A stretch of 45,992 nt of DNA from an uncultured Lachnoclostridium sp. (lineage in GTDB: Bacteria; Bacillota; Clostridia; Lachnospirales; Lachnospiraceae). The stretch lies in contig CANOID010000011.1 in NCBI GenBank assembly GCA_947565985.1, positions 1-45,992 on the forward strand, in the 5' to 3' direction. The notes under the pieces were generated by a model. It had not been told where the DNA came from. It searched no databases and saw only the letters and a program-made list of their open reading frames with translations. This document shows, piece by piece, positions 42,906 to 45,992 of the stretch (position 1 is the first letter of the stretch; every line of letters starts with the position of its first letter). The position numbers and the translations under genes are program-made.

Positions 42906-43958
42906 CTATTTAAATGTTTTAAAGCGATATACTGTAACACTGTGAAATTCTTCTCCAGCTCTTAAAACGGCATCTGGAAAGGTTTCTATATTGACGGCAT
43001 CTGGAAAATTCTGTGTCTCAAAACACGCACCGCCAAAATTACCATAGTGCATTGCGTCCTTGCCTCCATCTGCGTCAAGCGTTTCTGCAGTATATAACTG
43101 CATACCCGGCTGGTCAGTAAATACTTCCATAATGCGTCCTGAATCTAATGCCTTAAACTGTGCTACTTTCCTGACACCATCACTACCATTTTCATTTAAT
43201 ACAAAATTATGGTCATAACCTGTTACTATCTTTCCTTCTGCATCTTTCGCACCAATACCATCTTTTAACTTCTTAAATTCTTTAAAATCAAGGGCTGTAC
43301 CTGCAAGCTCTTTTATCTCTCCTGTAGGTACAAGAATATCATCAACAGGAGTGTAGCAGTCTGCATTTATCTGTACCTCCTGTTCAAGTACATTTTTACA
43401 CTTGTGTCCTCCTGTTCCAAGGTTAAAGAATGAATGGTTAGTAAAGTTGACAACTGTGTCTTTATCACAAATGGCATAGTATGATATTATAAGTTCATCA
43501 TTGTCATTAAGTGTATAAGTAATTGTCAAGTCAAGATTGCCGGGAAAACCCTGTTCTCCATCAGGACTCTTCCTTGTAAATGAAATACTGTCCTCTTCTA
43601 CACCCTCTGCGCACCCTGTAGTATACATACAGTAGTCATACCTTGAATATCCGCCATGCAGACAGTTAGTATTGTCATTCTGGTCAAGCTTATACTCCTT
43701 GCCATTAAGAACAAACTTTGCATTAGAAATCCTATTTGCAACCCTTCCAACAGGAACTCCAAAGAAGGTACTGTTTACCTTATAAGAAGCAATGTCTTCA
43801 AAGCCAAGTACAACATCTTCAAATATGCCATCCCTGTCTGGAACAATAATATTTGTAATTGTTGCACCTAAATCAATAAATGACACTTCCATTCCGTTGC
43901 TGTTTTTCAAAGTGTACTTTGTTACGCCCATATCCATTGTATTTTTCGTAATACTCAT
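42906..43958 (-). CDS. galM: galactose mutarotase (aldose 1-epimerase)
   Basis: A 350-residue enzyme that interconverts alpha and beta anomers of aldoses. Signature segments: GVPVGRVANRI, LHGG, NHSFFNLG (catalytic His), YDHNFVL, MQLYTAE and the catalytic Glu in GACFETQNFPDAVN. The length is normal for the family. No other galactose gene is adjacent; it lies 58 nt after the decarboxylase gene and before the REC-HPt gene on the same strand. Confidence 0.95.
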   Translation of the reverse strand: MSITKNTMDMGVTKYTLKNSNGMEVSFIDLGATITNIIVPDRDGIFEDVVLGFEDIASYKVNSTFFGVPVGRVANRISNAKFVLNGKEYKLDQNDNTNCLHGGYSRYDYCMYTTGCAEGVEEDSISFTRKSPDGEQGFPGNLDLTITYTLNDNDELIISYYAICDKDTVVNFTNHSFFNLGTGGHKCKNVLEQEVQINADCYTPVDDILVPTGEIKELAGTALDFKEFKKLKDGIGAKDAEGKIVTGYDHNFVLNENGSDGVRKVAQFKALDSGRIMEVFTDQPGMQLYTAETLDADGGKDAMHYGNFGGACFETQNFPDAVNIETFPDAVLRAGEEFHSVTVYRFKTFK

Positions 43959-44016
43959 AAAAACCTCCCCAATTAAATTAATTATATTCTGTCTTGTCAG
44001 TATAGCAAATTGACAA

Positions 44017-45426
44017 TCACTTTACAAGTGATACAACGCATACATTTTTAATATTGTACATTTCTAGTAAATTGACAACGTTTTTGTCAATAACTTCACC
44101 ACACACCACAATTGGCACTGCTGGCGGACACGATATTGTTTCTTCTGCACATATGCGTCCAATACTATCCTTTATATCTATTACTTCAGAAGGGGCAAAG
44201 ACAGCTTCACGAATTGTCATTCGCCTTTTTGGAATCTGATAAAATGCTGGCAGTATTGAAGGCACTATACTGTTCTTTTTGTGTAATAATTGGGTAACAC
44301 TACTCCACTGTATTATTTTATCAAAATCCAATCTTTTATTTTCTGGTGTTGCCATAAGCACAACAAATTGAATATCTGCATACTCACACTCTATACCATA
44401 TTGTCGCATTTCATCTGCTATATGCATTCCTATATAACCAGCTTTAGCAGTATTTATAACAATCTTTAAAGGTTCAGTGTTCATAACAGATATTTTTATA
44501 GATTTTAAATATTTCTTTACTTTATTTACAGAATTTATGCAGTTTTTAAGTTTTTGTCTGTACCCATCTGCAATATATCTGTTACACAAGTCAAGTGACT
44601 GCAGTATAAGATATGATGGGCTTGTCGAGCCAAAGAGTGCAAGCCCCCTTTGTATAGCCTCTGAAAACCTCTCCTTGTATTTTTCGGCAATATGAAGATA
44701 TGCACCACCTGTAAGTACGGGAAGTGTCTTATGTGCTGAATCACAGCACATAGCCGCTCCAAGTTTTATTGGATGAAGATTACATTCAAGAAATGCCAGA
44801 TATGCACCATGTGCATTATCTATTATAAGAGGTATACAATATTTTTCACAGACCTTTGCAATACCTGCAATATCAGCTATGTTTCCTAGATAGTCAGGCG
44901 ATGTTATATACACAGCTATAGGATAATTTTTTTGAATATTTTTTTCAAGATTTTCTTTTTTAATGTTTTCAAAGTATGTTTTTATATCCTCTGGTAAAAC
45001 TTTGCATTCACATATACTGTTAGATGACCTGTACGTTAAAAACTCCATATCTATATCAATAAGTGCACACGCATCTATTATTGAGCGGTGTACATTTCTA
45101 GCAGCAAGTATATATTCTCTTTCTTGACTGTCATTTTTTCTCTGGCTACGTGCATCCATAAGGACTGTCATAAGCATAGCCTTAATACAGAGTGATGAAC
45201 CTTCTGTTGAATAAAATGTCTGACCCGTATAAAAAAGACGTGATGCATTAGACTGGCTTCTGGCAATTATGCCAGAAGCCATACTTAATACATCAGCGCC
45301 ATATATTTCTGTTATATCCAAATCTTCACATCCTATAAACTTATGTCCCTTGTGTCCCGGCATATGAAAACGCGACATATCGGATTCTTTATACTTTTTT
45401 ACAAAATCATATATCGGAGTGTCCAT
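44017..45426 (-). CDS. Orn/Lys/Arg-type PLP decarboxylase
   Basis: A 469-residue fold-type I PLP enzyme of the Orn/Lys/Arg decarboxylase group, in its shorter Gram-positive form (SpeA/YaaO-like). Visible: FHMPGHKG near the N terminus, YTGQTFYSTEGSSL, the cofactor Asp in IDNAHGAYL, the PLP lysine in DSAHKTLPVLTGGAYLH, and the C-terminal RRMTIREAV and PAVPIVVCGEVID. I take the ATG at 45426, which has AAGGGG upstream; a start at 45483 would lie deep in the preceding gene. It overlaps the phosphatidylserine decarboxylase gene by 20 nt. Arginine, lysine and ornithine cannot be distinguished. Confidence 0.9.
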   Translation of the reverse strand: MDTPIYDFVKKYKESDMSRFHMPGHKGHKFIGCEDLDITEIYGADVLSMASGIIARSQSNASRLFYTGQTFYSTEGSSLCIKAMLMTVLMDARSQRKNDSQEREYILAARNVHRSIIDACALIDIDMEFLTYRSSNSICECKVLPEDIKTYFENIKKENLEKNIQKNYPIAVYITSPDYLGNIADIAGIAKVCEKYCIPLIIDNAHGAYLAFLECNLHPIKLGAAMCCDSAHKTLPVLTGGAYLHIAEKYKERFSEAIQRGLALFGSTSPSYLILQSLDLCNRYIADGYRQKLKNCINSVNKVKKYLKSIKISVMNTEPLKIVINTAKAGYIGMHIADEMRQYGIECEYADIQFVVLMATPENKRLDFDKIIQWSSVTQLLHKKNSIVPSILPAFYQIPKRRMTIREAVFAPSEVIDIKDSIGRICAEETISCPPAVPIVVCGEVIDKNVVNLLEMYNIKNVCVVSLVK

Positions 45427-45992
45427 TTTTAGTCCCCTTTTTCCCAATAATACTTCCCATTTTAACCACGGTTTCATATTCATAAAGGCTATTGTTTAAT
45501 ATTTCTTCATCTATAGTAACCCTTCCCTCTGTAAATGCCAGAATAACAGTTGAACCACCATATTCAAATCTACCTTTCTCTTGACCACGTACTGCATATG
45601 TCTCTTTGTTATAATTGGTTATTCTGCCTACAAGCATAGCTCCAACTTCCATCATTAAGACTTTGCCAAAGTTCTGACTGTTAAGTATTGAAAACTCTCT
45701 TGTATTTTCTTTATAAACCGAAAATCCAAAGCCTGCCGCTGGATGCACTGTGTGCAATACACCAGATATTTTATAATTTCTCTTTTGCTTTCCGTTATCA
45801 ATATAAGCATATCTGTGGTAATCTTGTACATCAAGCCTAAATACTAGAAGCATTCCTCCTTTATAGTATTTGGCAAGCTTACTGCTTCTCACAAGGCTTT
45901 TCATATCATAAAATGTGCCTTTCACCATAAAACGTGAATCATCTGTAATTTTATACACAGTTAGCTTTGCGTCACATGGTGCACATAAATCT
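45407..45992 (-). CDS. psd: phosphatidylserine decarboxylase, partial (5' end outside window)
   Basis: The frame is open from the right edge of the window to the stop at 45407, about 194 codons. It reads LCAPCDAKLTVYKI at the edge, then FRLDVQDYHRYAYIDNG, HTVHPAA, and the self-cleavage region RFEYGGSTVILAF. There the Gly-Ser-Thr makes the pyruvoyl group. A GTG at 45958 is not the real start, because family sequence continues upstream. The enzyme turns phosphatidylserine into phosphatidylethanolamine at the membrane. The decarboxylase downstream overlaps its 3' end by 20 nt. Confidence 0.92.
   Translation of the reverse strand, partial: DLCAPCDAKLTVYKITDDSRFMVKGTFYDMKSLVRSSKLAKYYKGGMLLVFRLDVQDYHRYAYIDNGKQKRNYKISGVLHTVHPAAGFGFSVYKENTREFSILNSQNFGKVLMMEVGAMLVGRITNYNKETYAVRGQEKGRFEYGGSTVILAFTEGRVTIDEEILNNSLYEYETVVKMGSIIGKKGTKNGHSDI

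Noticed and set aside
1-45992. CRISPR array, tRNA or rRNA genes
   Set aside because: No regularly spaced repeats and no cloverleaf or rRNA-like sequence were noticed.

Overview
The window is AT-rich, densely packed bacterial chromosome of clostridial type, most likely a Lachnospiraceae relative. The clues are the cluster mtaB - ireB - ruvX - DUF1292 - RNase J - YlbF - MltG-like - trmR - U32, a group-B-like [FeFe] hydrogenase, sporulation-flavoured proteins (CotH, a BofC-like domain, a cortex-enzyme-type peptidoglycan-binding protein), and an IS605/group I intron chimera of the kind known from clostridia. I saw no tRNA, rRNA or CRISPR array.

Layout. 0.1-3.1 kb (-): an esterase / DUF6320-like membrane protein / alcohol-acetyltransferase-like operon. 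3.2-4.0 kb (+): a peptidoglycan-binding-domain gene that has lost its 5' part. 4.0-7.7 kb (-): a secreted CotH-kinase gene cut in two by a 991-bp element that combines a group IA-type intron core with a decayed tnpB tail. The two exons rejoin in frame if the element is removed. 7.9-12.1 kb: a DUF445 protein and a two-component system. 12.3-17.5 kb (+): a BofC-like protein, a BaiN/HI0933-type flavoprotein, EcsC, a glycerophosphodiesterase and a HAD phosphatase, with a ZIP transporter on the other strand.

17.5-25.8 kb (-) is the most unusual stretch. It is a probable four-gene operon behind one good promoter whose -10 lies in a palindrome: group-B-like [FeFe] hydrogenase, then a cytoplasmic PAS hybrid histidine kinase with a C-terminal RNase H domain, then a Tet(M/O/P)-like ribosomal GTPase with a C-terminal NYN/YacP (Rae1-like) nuclease domain, then an iron alcohol dehydrogenase. 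Signalling, H-cluster chemistry and two RNA-acting nuclease domains thus share one transcript.

25.8-28.1 kb (-): an arylsulfotransferase-like protein and a thioesterase. 28.3 kb (+): a cold-shock protein. 28.7-35.7 kb (-): the conserved RNA/cell-wall housekeeping cluster, including tRNA modification (MtaB, TrmR, U32/TrhP) and RNA decay (RNase J). 35.8 kb (+): an HPr-like protein without the phosphorylatable His. 36.2-39.3 kb (-): RsmE, cysteine desulfurase and ThiI. 39.4-40.2 kb (-): a FliD-C-terminus-like protein behind a sigma-D-like promoter. 40.4 kb (+): a Cof-type phosphatase. 41.2-46 kb (-): a small membrane protein, a REC-HPt protein, galactose mutarotase, an Orn/Lys/Arg-type decarboxylase and a phosphatidylserine decarboxylase that runs off the right edge.
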